Source of the DNA: Paraescarpia echinospica
Lineage: Eukaryota > Annelida > Polychaeta > Sabellida > Siboglinidae
NCBI GenBank assembly: GCA_020002185.1
Contig: CM034542.1
Span: 56,895,650-56,959,649, forward strand
Length of the DNA: 64,000 bases
Reading direction: 5' to 3'
The notes under the pieces are model-generated. The model did not search any database. It was given only the letters and a program-made list of their open reading frames with translations, and was not told the DNA's origin. The position numbers were made by a program, and so were the translations under genes. Each line of letters begins with the position of its first letter. The first letter of the stretch is position 1. This document shows positions 28,455 through 41,010 of the stretch, piece by piece.

Positions 28455-29140
28455 GATGTACACAGTCTGTCTGTGAACGTCCATCTATCCGTCTGTTTGT
28501 CAGTGTCTGTCCATCGATCTGTCTGTGACTGTCCGTCCGTCCTTCTGTCTGTGTCCGTCAGTCTGTTTCTGTCCATCCGTCCGTCTGTCTGTGTCAATCC
28601 GTCCGTCCTTCTGTCTGTGTCTGTCCGTCTGTCAGTCTGTGTCTGTCCATCCGTCCGTCTGTCTGTGTCAATCCGTCCGTCCTTCTGTCTGTGTTGGTTG
28701 GTCCATCTGTCCGTCCGTCCGTCCGTCCGTCCATCTGTCTGTGTCTGTCCATCCGTCTTTCTGTCTGTGTCAGTCTGTCTGTCCGCCGTCCGTCTGTCCA
28801 TGCATTCGTCCATCTGTCTGTGTCTGTCCATGCATCCATCCGTCCGTCTGTCTGTGTCCATCCATCTGTCTGTGTCTGTCCATGCATCCGTCAGTCCTTC
28901 TGTCCGTCCATCCATCTGTCTGTGTCTGTCCATGCATCCGTCCGTCCATCTGTCTGTCTGTCCACCCGTCCATCCATCTGTCTGTGTCTATCCATGTAGC
29001 CATCTGTCCATCCATCTGTGTCTGCATGCCTCTCTTTCTATGTCTGTCTGTATAACTGTCTGTACGTATGTCTGTGTTTGTCTGTCTCTGTTTGCCCCCA
29101 TATGTCTGTCTGTGTGAATCTGTCCGTCCGTCCGTCTGTT
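28455..29140. repeat. (GTCTGTCC)n-type satellite, about 690 bp
   Basis: A long run built from gtctgt, gtccgt and ccat variants (for example ccgtccgtctgtctgtgtc). All six frames are largely open, giving Ser/Val/Pro-rich or Thr/Asp/Arg-rich translations that are artefacts of the repeat. It lies in KCNQ1 intron 11. Confidence 0.95.
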
Positions 29141-29389
29141 ATAGAATGAGTGACTTTTAACAAACTAAAATTAACTGTAGCATTGGGGATCCGTCTTGTC
29201 AGCTGGCCCAAACCATGCATGAATTTGGCTGTTAGTCTTGTGCATCGTGCTCCTCTGACTTTGCCTTACCTTACCAGAAATAGTCAATTTACATCTCAGT
29301 CTGTTGAACTACATTCCCCATTCTGAGATTATGTGTATGCCAAAATGAGATGCTTCTTGAAAAATATGTTGTTTTATTGCATATATGAA

Positions 29390-29730
29390 TAAATGTAAAG
29401 GTAAGTTCTTATAAAATGCAGTATCTAGTCTTCAGGACTGCTCAAAACACTTTACACTTTACTCCCTGGCAGATCTGTTCAATCAAACACAATCTCAGTT
29501 TCTCTAAGAAACATTCAGCCACGCTTCAATTAATGCGTGAAGACTATTCGTACATAAATATCCTCCACTGTCTATAGCCAGGTACTCAATCATACAGCTG
29601 AGTGAACTGAAGCAATGTAGAATAAACAAACTTGCCCAAGGTTCGACACCGCCACACAGTATTGGAACCCGGGTTCTGTCAGTCGAGAGACCTAAGCTCT
29701 TACCGCTGCCCTACAGGCAGTAGGGCACAT
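29390..29730 (-). mobile_element. tRNA-derived SINE, most complete copy
   Basis: On the - strand, from about 29,725 downward, cagcggtaagagcttaggtc and cccgggttccaatac resemble the A and B boxes of a tRNA-derived pol III promoter, about 35 bp apart. A body follows (gagtacctggctatagacag, gcgtggctgaatgtttc, gttttgagcagtcctgaaga). It ends ataagaacttacctttac. The body recurs at 44,200-44,465 and, in part, at 25,780-25,970, which confirms a repeat family. Confidence 0.75.
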
Positions 29731-31788
29731 TCAGACGGGTAAATGATACCTCAATGTTACCTATAGTCACATTATTTCAAGAGATACAACAATTTGAATG
29801 TTGTAAATGAGAAGAAGATGATTTCAAGAACAGCATCAGAGTTTTTATTCAGTCAGCATGGTTTTCACTTTTGGCTCTGATATTTATGCTGTAGGCTGTA
29901 GTTTAAGACATTGCCAGCAGTTAAATCAAAATGTGATAGGTCTCACAAAACATCAAAATAAACACATGAAACACTAGTGTATTCCAGATAATGTCACAAT
30001 GGAAACTCATTTTCAAAATGTTTGGTGCACTGGTGTTTTGGCCAGTTCCTCACAATGAGTGTCAGTGAGAAGCATCTTATTTTGAAATGTCGGGTCACAT
30101 GTTTTTGAACATCAAGAGGATAACACCATCCCATTGGGCAAAAGTGGTATATTTTAACATCTAACAGATGTGTTTTGTGATATCTAAAAGACATCCAGTT
30201 TACAGTGGTTGGTTGCTTATGTCTCAATTTATATTTGTTATATGTAAATCTTGACACATCATTTAGACATAAGAAAGATGTCAGAATGATGTCAATTCAC
30301 CTGTATGATGTAGATATCAGTAGAAAACGTCTATTAGTCATAATTTTTACATCATTCTGAGACGTACTCTGCATGACCAAAAACAACCTCTAAAAGACAT
30401 CCTGGGCTCACTAGGGGTGGATAACAAGAAATTATAATGTCTGCCTCAGGCTTATTCTCCAGCTGTCTACATAGGACAGTTACTGTAATGGTTCCCCTTT
30501 CCCTGCCTGTTATCATTCCCAGCCTTCACAAGTCACCCTAGGAAGCCCACTGACAGTTTATACACTACTCTGGGAAAATTTAATGGTAATGCAATTCTCT
30601 CGATTGAGATACCAATTGAGGCTTGTTGTTGATTGAACGGAGCCATTCTAACAACAGTTGTAGACTAGTAAACTGTCTGCTAAGAAACCAATTTAACACA
30701 AATCTTCCACTCCACTGACTGTATCTAACACAGAGGATAATACACTTCACTCAGTAACCCTCTGTAATTGCTGATAATTTCAGTTAATTTATCCTGCTGT
30801 GTTAAAAATAGGTCTGACCACAGGCAAGGGATAAATAGCTGTTGAGGCATTGTTGTTTGCCCCCTGGGGTTGCCTGTCAGGGTTACCCCCAGGGCAGATA
30901 CAGGAGCTTATCCTTAGGCACAGCTCAGGGGGAATTACGCATAGCTCATATCAACTTCACCAGCCCAGGAACATGCATTTGTAATGTCAGGAATGTGACA
31001 TGTTTACAGTGAGTTGTGTCCACTCTAACAAGTTTTGTTACTGTATCAAATGACAGTTGCTTGTATTACATCACATGGTTCAAGAAGTGAAATATGTTGG
31101 TATGTGGACATTATGTATTACTGACATGTAACAGAGGTATTTGTAACAATATAGTATCATTGTTTCAGATAAAAGTGTTATTAAGTACTTAATAAGTGCA
31201 TTTTAGTGCAAAATTGTCCTTTATAAAATCTGAGTAAAAATTATCAGTAGATTTTGACCCTGAGGGTTTCAAATGGTATACATCCATTCTCACTAGCTGC
31301 GGAAACAGATTCATCTTTTCATCCAGGAACAAATACCTCCTACTGATTCTCTCGTCCACCACTTGCATAGAGGGAAGTGCTTAAAGTTGAAGCCTAAATG
31401 ACCAATCTCAGTTTAGTCTTACTATTTATATATATTAATGTGCATATGAGTTTGTATGTTTGTCCGTCCGTCTGTCCGTCCATCTGTCTATTGTTACCAT
31501 ATCACGGCTGCATCTTTGGGTAGATTTTACCAAATGTTATCTAGTTATTGAAGGGGGCAGCCTGACAGACAAAGGTGGGTTCAAACGTGGAACCACTAAA
31601 TTACCCTTTGTATAATTACCCTTTGTAGATGTGTAGCAATGCAATGCATGATAAAGCGACTTCAAACAATCGTAGAAAACATGGGTAACATAATAATACG
31701 TTGTATGATATCAAAATGACTGTCAAACACTCACAGCCCCAGTTAGCTGTCTCCAGAGCTGACACATCAGTCTGTGTCATGTTTGCAG
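29731..31788. other. Rest of intron 11, nothing recognised
   Basis: No exon, LINE frame or TIR pair seen. Short GTCCGTC phrases (about 31,459-31,490) echo the satellite at 28,455. The acceptor of exon 12 (gtttgcag) closes the stretch. Confidence 0.5.
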
Positions 31789-31883
31789 CAAGCTCGCAAG
31801 CCCTACGACGTGCGAGACGTCATAGAGCAGTACTCCCAGGGCCATATCAACATGATGGTGCGCATCAAGGAACTGCAGCGCAG
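31789..31883 (+). CDS. KCNQ1: KCNQ1 exon 12: helix C
   Basis: The 95-bp exon encodes [20 protein letters not shown], then [11 protein letters not shown] and two bases of an Arg codon. It is the best diagnostic of KCNQ1 identity, since KCNQ2-5 differ at RPYDVMDVIEQYSAGH. Helix C starts the C-terminal tetramerisation module. The acceptor is gtttgcag and the donor AG|gtcagt. The length matches human exon 13 (95 bp, from memory). A 56-bp array begins seven bases past the exon end. Confidence 0.97.
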
Positions 31884-32195
31884 GTCAGTGCAGGCACTAT
31901 GCACTCTAGCCTACCATGCTTTTACATATCCTACCACTATGCAGTGCAGGCACTATGCACTCTAGCCTACCATGCTTTTACATATCCTACCACTACGCAG
32001 TGCAGGCACTATGCACTCTAGCCCACCATGCTTTTACATATCCTACCACTACGCAGTGCAGGCACTATGCACTCTAGCCTACCATGCTTTTACATATCCT
32101 ACCACTACGCAGTGCAGGCACTATGCACTCTAGCCTACCATGCTTTTACATATCCTACCACTACACAGTGCAGGAACTACGCACTCGGCACCAAG
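31884..32195 (+). repeat. 56-bp array after the exon 12 donor
   Basis: The landmark caggcactatgcactctagc falls at 31,891, 31,947, 32,003, 32,059 and 32,115, with a diverged sixth at 32,171. The first unit overlaps the start of intron 12 (gtcagtgcaggcac). Later units read acgcagtgcaggcac, which looks like the exon edge (cgcag) joined to the intron with the GT donor bases lost. It is therefore derived from the splice junction or directly beside it. Confidence 0.93.
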
Positions 32196-32700
32196 CACCT
32201 TGCTTTGGCTTAAACACTACCCTATCTTGCTTTCACTTGTCCTACCCTACCTTGTCTTGACCTACCCTACACTACCTTGCTTTCACTTATTTCATCTTGT
32301 CTTGACCTACCCGATCCTTTCATTCTTGGATTTATCCTACCCTGCTTTGTCTTGACCTACCCTACCTTACCTTGTCTTGTCCTGCCTTACCTTTTCATGA
32401 CCTACCTTACCTTGTCTTGTCCTACCCTACCTTGTTTTGATGTACCCTACACTACCTTGTAGTTTGACTTACCCTGCTATACCTTGCTTTCACTTATCCT
32501 TTTCTATCCTACCCTACCTTGTTTTAACTTGTTCTACCCTGGGCTACCCTACCCTACCTTGTTTTAACTTGTTCTACCATACCTTCTACCCTGGGCTACC
32601 CTACCCTACCTTGATTTCATTTATCCTACCGTATCTTTTCTAAACCTATCATGTCTTACTTGACCTAGCCTACCCTACCTTGTTTTAACATATCCTGCCA
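32196..32700. repeat. CCTACC/TTGTCTTGACC low-complexity tract
   Basis: Imperfect repeats of ctaccctaccttgtcttgac fill about 500 bp and reach nearly to the acceptor of exon 13. Pyrimidine content is high and there is no conserved frame. Confidence 0.85.
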
Positions 32701-32743
32701 TGTCATGGTCAGACCTGCTGCAATGCTGTGTTTGTGTGTGTAG

Positions 32744-32846
32744 ATTGGACCAGACCATTGGCAAGCCGGGCGCATGGATGATAGGTAACGAACGCGACAA
32801 AGAGAAAATGACCATTGTCTCTCGGCTCAGTCGGGTAGAAAACCAT
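32744..32846 (+). CDS. KCNQ1: KCNQ1 exon 13: end of helix C, linker, start of helix D
   Basis: The 103-bp exon completes the split Arg codon and encodes LDQTIGKPGAWMIGNERDKE, then KMTIVSRLSRVENH. LDQ.IGKP is the KCNQ1-type C-D linker. TIVSRLSRVENH starts the helix D coiled coil that forms the tetramer's C-terminal bundle and is finished in exon 14. The acceptor is tgtgtgtag and the donor CAT|gtaagt. In vertebrates this region is split into smaller exons, so one intron has been lost here or gained there. The donor region seeds the array at 35,047-36,090. Confidence 0.9.
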
Positions 32847-32908
32847 GTAAGTGACGTCAGTGATACTCTAGAATTGTGTAGGAGACAGTAATGATTCTGT
32901 AGAATCAC

Positions 32909-34849
32909 ATAATATGTGACCCATCTTAACAAAATGAGTTGGACGTTGGAAATTTTTTATATTGAGTTATTAGTAGCGTTGGAAAGATCGGAATCTCTGC
33001 TTTCAGATGGTGTATCATGTAAGACAATATCTTAATTATAACTGAAGTTATGGCTTAACAAACACATGTGGGGTAGAAACCTTCAAACCCAGAAAACGGC
33101 CGTCAAAGTTGATGCAAAATATTCGTTATATTTCATGAAATGTACCTTAGTTACCCTGTACAGATCTTGCTAAAAGTTGGAATACTCGAAGATAATGTCA
33201 TTCTCAAGGCATTCTGTTAATATGAGTACATCTTTGTTAGAACAAAAATAGCAGATCAATTAATTTATTATGTAACTACCACCATTGTTAAGAAAAGCGA
33301 AAACCTGCACTACTATTATACCTTGGTTAGCAAGGGCACATCTGGCTGAAATGTGGGTAACTCGCAGATAATGGCATTCTTGTGATATCCTATTAATATG
33401 AAAACAAAATCTTTTTTAGAAATAATTAACAATGCAATTAATTGCCTATGTAATGACCGCCCTTGTTATGAAAAGCGAAAACCTGCAGTACCTTAGTTAG
33501 CCTGGACATATCTGGCTGAAATTTGGAACACTTGAAGATAATGGCACTTTCGTGACATTCAGTTACTATGAAAACAAATCTTTGTTAGAAATAATTAGCA
33601 TTAATTGCATATGTAATTACCGCCATTGTTAACAAAAGCAAAAACCTGCACCACCGTTATACCTTAGTTAACATGGACATATCTGGCTGACATTTTGACA
33701 ACTTGAAGACAGTGGCATTCTCATGACATTCCGTTAATAGGAAAACAAGATCTTTGTTAGAAAATAATTGCTTGTGTAATAACATTGTTAAGAAAAGTGA
33801 ATTCTGGCAACACTATTACACCAATGTATACGTCATTTTTAGAGACAATTGTCATTAGTATCTGTAACACAGGTGGGTCAGTAAGAATGTTATAATTATT
33901 ATTATAGAAAACATGTCTATAAGCTGAAAGTTGTTTTCTCTTCACAGCAAGTACCAGAACAAACTATCGTATTTAACAACTTTTATACTAAACAACAACG
34001 TAATTACATAATAACAACAGATCAGTAACAATATCCAAGTCAAGCGTCCCTTCCAGAGCCGCGACGTCCTCGCTTGCGTGATGTCAACACGGGTGCAGGT
34101 GATGAAAATGGCTGATGGACTCAAAGCCCTCGTCCACGTCCCCTGCCTCGTTTTCGTCTGCTTCGCTTCATCCGTCAAGTCTTCCAAAAAATATTCCTCT
34201 GTCAATCTGTGCGCGATCACTTCCATCCGAATTTAACAGCTTTGCCACGTTAAAAGCTATTATTTGCGTCTTCCTAATGGCTATCTGGGTCAGCAGTGAC
34301 GCATGGAAATACACGGTGCACATGCATGCGTGTGTTTACAGATTATGTAAATGACCCATCACTGAACCAATGAGAACAGCTGCCTGGGTCAAGCAGTTGC
34401 CATTGCTACCACATGATCCGAATTGTTTACACAGCTGGCTTAAACAGGGGGCATCTACCAAGCTCTCTGGATGTCACAGAATGTAGTTATTACCATATTT
34501 ATGCCCATATATGGGAAGATGACATGTCAAGTTTCATGGTGATATCCGATATGTTAGGAGCGTCCCAAAATTAGCGGCTGCGAACGTGTGCAATTACTGG
34601 CATTTTCGGCTTTATTTTAAGGAAGTCGAGCGGAACACTTTGCACAGCTCTACAAAAATCGCTTTAAAATACACAAAACAGTTAATTGGAGGGTAGCTAG
34701 AGTAGCAATCGATAAAACGAATACCAAAGAATAATTTTCAGGGGAAATCTAAAAATCAATGGATTCGCGATTGTTTCACATAAACGGCATTACGGAAAAT
34801 CAGTTTTACTGACATCCGACTCATTTCGTTAAGATGGGTCACATATATA
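32909..34849. mobile_element. DNA transposon or large MITE with 27-bp inverted ends
   Basis: The left end atatgtgacccatcttaac (from 32,910) and the right end gttaagatgggtcacatat (to 34,848) are inverted copies. The match runs inward over about 27 bp with one mismatch, then more weakly. The element is about 1.9 kb. It holds an internal tandem repeat (33,070-33,830) and a 94-codon - strand frame (33,942-34,226) that I cannot match to a transposase. It inserted 63 bp after the exon 13 donor and separates that donor from the array derived from it. Confidence 0.85.
33070..33830. repeat. 165-180 bp degenerate tandem repeat inside the TIR element
   Basis: The phrases gcgaaaacctgca, ttagttancctggacatatctggctg and aacaaatctttgttagaa recur four times (anchor at 33,301, 33,479, 33,642 and a diverged one earlier). 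Copies are 70-85% similar by eye. Confidence 0.8.
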
Positions 34850-35046
34850 TAATAAGCATATTCGCGTTTCAAATTATGTAAGATTCGATGATTTGTTTCA
34901 TCAGTCCACATCATTCGATGCAAATGAGAGCAATATTCTGAAATTGTTATCACATAATTATTTAAATAAAATATAAAGTCAATAAATATTCTATTATAAT
35001 ATATATATAAAAAATCATAATCATAAACCATTTTTTGATTCTCTAG

Positions 35047-36090
35047 AACCATGTTGGTGATGTTAATGATTATATAAAATAAGCAATATTCTACAGTCAT
35101 TATTATAAATAATATAAAATCATATTGTTATATACAACCATGTTGGTGATGTTAATGATTCTCTAGAACCAAATAACCCTAGAACCACATGAGTGATGTT
35201 AATGATTCTCTAGAACCAAATAACCCTAGAACCACATGAGTGATGTTAATGATTCTCTAGAACCAAATAACCCTAGAACCACATGAGTGATAATGATTCT
35301 CTAGAACCAAATAACCCTAAAACCACATGAGTGATGTTAATGGTTCTCTAGAACCAAATAACCCTAGAACCACATGAGTGATGTTAATGGTTCTCTAGAA
35401 CCAAATAACCATAGAACCACATGAGTGATAATGATTCTCTAGAACCAAATAACCCTAGAACCACATGAGTGATGTTAATGGTTCTCTAGAACAAAATAAC
35501 CCTAGAACCAAATGAGTGATGTTAATGGTTCTCTAGAACAAAATAACCCTAGAACCACATGAGTGATAATGATTCTCTAGAACCAAATAACCCTAGAACC
35601 ACATGAGTGATAATGATTCTCTAGAACCAAATAACCCTAGAACCACATGAGTGATGTTAATTTTTCTCTAGAACCAAATAACCCTAGAACCACATGAGTG
35701 ATAATGATTCTCTAGAACCAAATAACCCTAGAACCACATGAGTAATGTTAATGGTTCTCTAGAACCTAATAACCCTAGAACCACATGAGTGATGTTGATG
35801 ATTTTCTAGAACCAAATAACCCTAGAACCCCATGAGTAATGTTAATGGTTCTCTAGAACCAAATAACCCTAGAACCACATGAGTGATAATGATTCTCTAG
35901 AACCAAATAACCCTAGAACCACATGAGTGATGTTGATGATTTTCTAGAACCAAATAACCCTAGAACCACATGAGTGATGTTAATGGTTCTCTAGAACCAA
36001 ATAACCCTAGAACCACATGAGTGATGTTGATGATTTTCTAGAACCAAATAACCCTAGAACCACATGAGTGATGTTAATGGTTCTCTAGAC
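35047..36090 (+). repeat. 44-47 bp array derived from the exon 13 donor junction
   Basis: The unit reads ccacatgagtgatgttaatg plus attctctagaaccaaataac plus cctagaa (47 bp; a 44-bp form lacks three bases), in about 20 copies. It aligns with the exon 13 edge, where aaccatgtaagtgacgtcag is followed by tgatactctagaa. The earliest units keep aaccatgttggtgatg, with a GT at the splice position; later ones read atgagtgatg. The array therefore seems to have grown from the donor and was later separated from it by the TIR element. Confidence 0.85.
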
Positions 36091-39000
36091 CCACATGCGT
36101 CTCTAATAATTATCTATAAAAATAATGTATGTGGTATAAATGACTCTAGAACTATGTAGGTGGTGTAAGTGATTATATAGAACAGTGTAGGTAACGAGTG
36201 ATTCCAGGGCACGATATAAGTTTGATAAAACTAAACCTGTCGGGTTGAAAGTGCGAATGAACTTTCGCAAAATCCTGAAGTCTAGATATGTGAAGTACCC
36301 ATAGACTTAGCATGGCACACCACCCTACACATGTCAGTGAGACTTATGTTGTAATGGGATCAGGTTAGTAGACATTTGAGAGGTGGCTGTATTGTTGCCA
36401 GGTGGCAGCTGGGCCAGTCAATGCCTCAGTCTGACACTTATCATTGCTGCCACATTCTACCACTGCTTGTGTGGGCTCAGGGTAAGGGGGGCTCACAGGT
36501 GGACAGGTAGTGGGGTGGTGGGGGTGTGATGTAATCACAGGGGTGTTTGCTCTAACCCCATAGGGGTGTGTAACTGTGTCCAGTTGACCAGTGTACTAGG
36601 TTTGTTATAACAAGAAGGGGAAGGCAGGTGGAGGGAAACAGTTAGGAAAATGTCCAAAAAAAAAAGTCAATGGCAATCAAGTCACATGAAAAGTAACAAC
36701 TTTAAATTTAGATTTCTTTGTTAAATTAACTGCATGACTGATAAAAACAAGTAATATAAAAATGTCACATGTACGCAAATGACAATGAAAATGTGCAAGA
36801 CGATCTCAGAGTTTCTTTGCAATGTTTGTTATAATTATCTATCAAACTTTGTTGCGTTCAACATTCGTTCATCGAGAAAACTTGGAAAGTTTTACAAATC
36901 TCTAAAGACTCACCTTTTATTAATCAATTTGTACAGATGTATCTCTTGATCGACGACCCGGTGCTTTACCGCTAGACCACTGTGGTCAGGGTTAGTGACC
37001 GAGGGGGGGAAGGAGAGAAATACCCCTGTTTGAGAAGTGGCCGAGAGAAATAATTCTTAATGGAGTGTAGAATTAGCGGAAGATCATTAGTGTGACAGGT
37101 AGACAGACACAGCGACAGTACCTGTGACAGTCAGACGGACAAGTGGTGACACTGTGACAACTCATCCGTCATGCTTCAGTGTCAGTCTGTCACATCTCTC
37201 TCCCTCTCAATTGTCCCACTTCACATTGACCAGCTCAACTGGAACATCACCAATAATAGCTGTGGTCACTCAGTCTAGATCTGTGTGGGAAAGACAGGTT
37301 TAATTGACGCAGTAGGGACCTGGAGAGGTTCCCATATCTCCCTGCCTCCTTACTGTCCACCCCTCAATGGAGCTAATTAAGTAGGACACATCATTAAGTA
37401 ATTAGCCAGTGAGATGTGGTGGGTGGTGGAATGCAGTCTTCTGCAGCATGAGGGTGTGGGAGAGAGTGATTGTCCACTCTCCCATAAGGTTCATAGAGTC
37501 CCCACTGAGAGCGGAGTGGGGTGGAAGGGGCTGTTGTTACCCTGCATAAGAGGGTAAGACACATAATATTCTACATTTGATCCAAGAATAGTTGCTGGTG
37601 GAGCCTCCTACTGGTGCCATTCAGTGGAGTTATTGCGGGATTACGGGGTCGATATGTGGAGAAGGCCGGTCAAAGGACAAGCAATGGCTAGTGAATATTC
37701 TTTTTTATGAACATACATAAAAAAAACTTGCGTATCTTTAAAAGTGTTGCCATTGTAGCTCTGTGATAAAAACATACCTTCCTATTTGAACACTTAGCCT
37801 AGATTTGTTTTCCAGAAATATGTGTGCATATTTTAAACATATCTAGTTTCATTATTGCCCTGTACCCAGACCTTCCCTACACCTGAATACAGTTGTGAAA
37901 GTTGACATCTGGGGAGGCCATGTTTAGTCAAAACAAGTAACTTTGAATTGGTGATGTCTCAATGTATTACAAATCACAGCATAGTATTAGAAGTACAGGG
38001 ATCAATCAAACTACATATGAAACAAACAAAGTAATATTCACAGATGAATTAGGATTACATGTTCGGGAAGTCCACTCATAAAAAAAACAAGTTTCATGTG
38101 TACAAAATATAAGAAACTATGAAGACAGTCTTTGTTCTGTTTGGCACTTGATACATCCGTCATTGACGACATGTACATGTCTTGATATCAAGAACACGTT
38201 AAGTTGATTGGCCTCTGACAGTATCAATTGCTTCAGTGTTACTGTTAAAATGGTCATCCATGGGCAGTTATGGGATGTGGACATAACCCCTCACAGAAAA
38301 AATCCCATCATGGACATAACCCCTCCAAATATGACCCCAGTGGACATATCCCCTCATGGACAAACCCCTTTTAAAATATTTTTTAAAATCTACAAACATC
38401 CATAATTAGTCGGGGAGCATTGGTCCTAATTTTGGGGGTTATGGACTATGCTATTTTTGGTTGCCTTATGTTTTATTAAACTTCAAACTTTTCTGAATAA
38501 TATCTCTTGCTTAAGATTGCTTGATATCATATTTGATATACGTGAAAAAAAAAATACACCATGTACGCTTCATAACAAAGAATTCATTTAAGGTATTACA
38601 CTTATGTTGTCAAAATCTGACATCAAGCCATAATTAGATGGAAGAGGTATATTTGGGTACATGAATGTGTGGTGTTCAGCAATATTGTAAAATTATGTAG
38701 TACTGTTCGATAGAAGAATGAATGGAGGTCATTTTGATATATTATACATGGATTTTGAATATGTATTAAAGTAACTAGGGTACATTTAATATGATGTCGA
38801 TGACGAAACCAAAATGGCTTTTCGACATACTGTTCAATGTTTTGTCTCTGGCGTCCTCAAAATAAATATATCGATAAGATATGTGTTGTTGTTATTATTT
38901 CTCTCATCACTCCGAATATTTTGGTATCAAACTTAGCTTCGTATCGCATTATCTCATCTACTATTTAAATTTTAAGATATCCAATTATGACAAAACGGCC

Positions 39001-39628
39001 ACTCAGAGAGCCTGAACTGAAATCCAGTTTACAGAATGAAGCCAACTGATTTGAGAGGGTTTCCCTCTGGATTATTACTATTCAGGAAGGTTTTAAGTTT
39101 AAACCAAAAATAGCATAAGGTATCCATTTCGACCCCCCATGCTCCCTGACTAAATGGGCCCACTAGCAAGCTTACAAAATGTCATGTGAAACTAACAGAG
39201 ATATGTTTGAGAATAACACACAAATAAATAAACAAATCAATAAACAGAGAGTCACTGCTGTTTTATAATGTAGATACTCTATAAACATCAACAACTATTT
39301 ATAACCACATAGGTTTGTGCATGTGTGTTTGTTTAAGCCTGCATGGTGCAGGTGCCTTTGTGTTGTGTGTTCTCAGTGGAGGTGTTATGTGATTGTAAAC
39401 ATCACAGTCCATGTAGCTTGGTAGAAAGCCCACTCTAGTGACACTGCATGGCTGATGATTTGACTGAGCCCAGGGGATCAGACAGATCAAAGAGGGCTTT
39501 GTCAACAAATAGGGGTAATGATTAATTGTGTCCATTGTTTATGTATACAGTGTCCTAGCTGTGATCTTAGTCCAGGTTCATCATCATTGGTCAGGCCTGA
39601 GCTGTTTCCATATGGGTCATTAGGGATC
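36091..39628. other. Intron 13 stretch, mostly unassigned
   Basis: No exon or LINE frame is seen. At 36,945-36,985 the - strand reads gtggtctagcggtaaagcac, like a tRNA A-box head of a SINE, but without a clear body. CACC/GGGTGG-rich sequence at 36,480-36,560 is unremarkable. The short frame at 38,208-38,405 follows an imperfect repeat (gacataacccct). Confidence 0.45.
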
Positions 39629-40429
39629 AGGGGCGGATCCAGTGAGGGTAGTCTATGGGTAGCCTAAAAACCTCCACTGGCAGCCGACACAAATTCATAT
39701 TCAGTGGTCTGAGCCAGACCTTCAGCATGACTCTGTTGTAGCGTTGTCAAGCTGTGGAATCATTACATCGGAAGATGGGGGGTGTGCTCTTGACAATCTC
39801 TGTATCTTCAGTACTTCTTTTCAGCTTCGTTGCTGTTTCGGCTGACTCAGCTGATGACATTGGAAGACAAGGAGGGGGTGCTGTTGAAATGTGTTCACCG
39901 CTGCCAGTGTCCCTGTAACTTCAGCTTATTATAACATAAACAGGGGCACATTCCAAAGGTCTAGGGGGGTATGTAATGGGGCCCATTCAAAAAAAGGTTT
40001 AGTCAGAGACTGTCTACCTGTCTTCAAGACTAGCAGAAGACTGGCCAAAACGGGTAATTATTGCAACTGATAAGACAGGTGGAATTTAGAGGGGGCCAGT
40101 CAGCCACTAGATTAACTAATAGTTCCTAGTCTACAGGCCACATTAATGACAATCATTGGCACAACTGGCAGTGAAACAAATCAAATGGATTAATATTAAT
40201 TAAATAAACTGTTCAAATGACATTGGTTTGTCACTGAGAAAACTTAACTGGCCAATACTAGCTGTGAATGACATGACACGACTGGCCTCCTTGAAAGCCG
40301 TTTGCACGCTAAAAGGAACACTTTTGTCTAATTCAGGACTGATAAAACATTATTTCTGGCTAAGAGCCTGTTTGGGGGCATGCAAAATTCCAAAGGTCTA
40401 GAGGGCACGTGTGCCCCTGGATCCCCCTA
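39629..40429. mobile_element. TIR element with CAGGGGCGGATCCAG-type ends (copy 1)
   Basis: The left end caggggcggatccag (39,628-39,642) faces cccctggatccccct (40,414-40,428), its approximate reverse complement. The interior shares blocks with 61,100-61,427: aacctccactggcagccgac, gtaacttcagcttattataa, caggggcacattccaaaggt and the closing gggcac. No transposase frame is present, so it is a non-autonomous family. Confidence 0.8.
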
Positions 40430-40639
40430 TGGGGATGGGAGGTCTGTTACTCCAACATCAAGGTTTTCACAGGTCAACTCAGTGTATATTTTCTTCTGTT
40501 TTCCTGTTTCTCTTGGCATGAGTGGGTGTCCACAATATGAATATTGACACTGGTTCTTAATTATAACAACAGTGGATAGCTGTTATATTGCAAATCATTT
40601 TACGCAAAAAACTAAGTCTTGTTTGTGAGTTTGTCTACA

Positions 40640-41010
40640 TGCCCAATTGCGTGTACAGTCCTTCATTTATAGACCTGTTGCTCCAGTGGACACTAGACAT
40701 CTTTGTAACATCCTAGTGTAACTCCCAGCAAGGTTTCTTTCCTGTTGTTTTGTGAGCGTCCAGGTATCCGCTCCATGCAACAATAGGCTTTCAATGGTGG
40801 TACTGAAGATTGACAATTTGAGGGTTCTTCTAATTTGTGTCTTCCATAAATGGTCTAACTTGTTATATGCTTGCCAGCCTAGGGCAGTGTGCTGGTGAAC
40901 TTCTTCGGAAGTCGTCTTCTTCCTGAAGTGCTTCACCTTTTATATTGATAGTGATGTTGTCCAAGGCATCCATCTGTTTTATCAAAACGTGATATAAGCA
41001 TTTCAGTCAA
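40640..41010 (-). pseudogene. LINE C-terminal fragment, antisense in intron 13
   Basis: On the - strand the frame reads KLDHLWKTQIRRTLKLSIFS, then TTIESLLLHGADTWTLTKQQ. This matches the ..K..F...V.SvLLYGaEtWtlt block after the RT core of RTE-like and related LINEs. It is about 90 codons before a stop, and both ends are lost. Confidence 0.7.

Noticed and set aside
28394..29220. Overlapping long frames on both strands (SVCPSV / TDRRTDG repeats)
   Set aside because: They come from a GTCTGTCC satellite that leaves most frames open; composition only.
36940..36990. A tRNA gene on the - strand (tctagcggtaaagcac)
   Set aside because: Only an A-box-like head is visible. I could not close a cloverleaf, and it more likely belongs to a SINE fragment.
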